Shown here piece after piece: positions 63,333-64,000 of a DNA stretch of 64,000 bases. The stretch comes from Hygrophila difformis (taxonomy: Eukaryota; Streptophyta; Magnoliopsida; Lamiales; Acanthaceae), in NCBI GenBank assembly GCA_030278955.1, contig JAOANR010000010.1, positions 19,002,444-19,066,443 of the forward strand, given 5' to 3'. A program made the translations under genes and the position numbers. Positions within the stretch are counted from its first letter, which is position 1. Every line of letters begins with the position of its first letter. Under the pieces are notes generated by a model. The model was not told where the DNA came from. It searched no databases and saw only the letters and a list, made by a program, of their open reading frames with translations.

Positions 63333-64000
63333 GTCTACCCTCCTTAAGAATCAACTTCGTCCTCGAAGTTGTGTTTCGACTTTTCTCGTGCTAAGGTCTT
63401 TTTGTTTGTATTATTAATTTGTGAGTGAACTTAGAATTAAAACTTCTAAGCTGCCTACGTACCCTGTGAAGGGATCAAGCCATAACGTAGTTCAAAATAA
63501 TTTGAAGTTGTTTATTATATATATATATATTTTTATTCAGGATACATCTTATCGAGTTGAACTCCAAAAATAAATTATTACGGGGTATCACATCCTCTCC
63601 CCCTTAGGGCTTCAGTTATGTCCCCATAACTGCCTATTCATTATTCTCAAGAAGGTTCGGGTCAAGGTTTAAATGAGTCGTGCGTTTGAAATGGATTTGT
63701 TGTTTGGGAAACGAAACAAGATTTTTGGAATAAATAGTGTTTTAATAAGAATTTGATTTTTATTGTTCCACATAAGGAAATTTTCTAATTCGTACAAGGA
63801 TAGAAATGGCTAAGGTCGAGATTTGTTATGCTTAGGCGTGCGCTTAGATGAACGCGATCTAGAACTAGGGCAAGATCAGTCTCTAGTTAGCGTTCCTACT
63901 TCGATGTCAAGCCTCTAAGTTATCTAGGTGTAGCAAGAGATCTAAGTTAGAATATATCACGCTTCTAAGTTCTCTAAGTTTAGGCAATGCAGTATGCACA
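63333..64000 (-). other. Second copy of family X internal region, cut by window end
   Basis: Matches 59457-60124 almost base for base, including the PPT and the CAACTTCG / CGAAGTTG hairpin. No coding frame. Confidence 0.85.

Larger units (their letters stand above)
56637..64000 (-). mobile_element. Family X non-autonomous LTR element as LTR-internal-LTR-internal array
   Basis: LTRs at 56637-59456 (2,820 bp) and 60519-63332 (2,814 bp). Internal DNA at 59457-60518 (1,062 bp) is repeated from 63333 to the window end. The PBS (tRNA-iMet complement TGGTATCAGAGC) and a PPT (AAGGAGGGTAGAC) are both on the minus strand, at the correct ends of the internal region. No gag or pol is encoded, so an autonomous partner would be needed. 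The left flank CACCT (56632-56636) is the candidate target duplication. About twenty differences separate the two LTRs by eye. Confidence 0.88.

Overview
The window is nuclear DNA of a flowering plant. The evidence is a coiled-coil NLR gene with an EDVID motif, Athila-type Ty3/gypsy retrotransposons primed by tRNA-Asp, a CACTA transposon end, MITEs and a tRNA-derived SINE. The NLRs resemble the R1/late-blight-type CNLs that are expanded in asterids, so a Solanaceae- or Lamiales-like eudicot is my guess; the species cannot be fixed from this sequence. I see no bacterial, organellar or rRNA genes.

Left part (1-21,096), a decayed NLR cluster. A CACTA terminus ends at 628. Two plus-strand, LRR-only NLR relics follow (4,963-7,148 and 8,395-9,440). 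The first is split by a MITE with a 9-bp target duplication. One intact-looking minus-strand CNL (11,645-15,763; two exons, 888 aa) is the only convincing host gene. Its intron holds a MITE and an old SINE. Its start codon abuts a 447-bp (GA)n tract, and a 1.2-kb near-perfect foldback element lies just upstream of that. Next comes an array of about 525-bp units (17,880-21,096) that share a motif with the 3' flanks of the NLR relics and carry their own Stowaway-like and SINE insertions.

Middle part (21,097-37,199), three-level nesting. A minus-oriented solo LTR of a TGTAACACCC family (called X here) sits in the array. It contains an Athila solo LTR (22,025-26,641, TSD GGGAT) and a very young gag-protease-only element (called Y; 27,620-36,533, TSD CCTCT, two 1,199-bp LTRs with one difference seen).

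Right part (37,200-64,000). A broken LINE ORF1 (37,244-38,343) is interrupted by an Athila element beginning at 38,380. That element has an uninterrupted 1,978-codon gag-pol and, between pol and the 3' LTR, a two-exon F-box-like gene with its own TATA box and hairpin cluster. Its 3' LTR is interrupted at 56,636 by a tandem LTR-internal-LTR-internal array of the X family, which runs off the window.

Most notable signals: (1) GC-rich hairpins flanking the Athila LTR promoter that show compensatory base-pair changes between LTR copies; (2) the captured F-box gene, whose splice junction restores one reading frame; (3) the young gag-pro-only element; (4) duplicated LTR-end/PBS and hairpin/PPT-like modules; (5) the (GA)n tract and foldback directly at the CNL 5' end.
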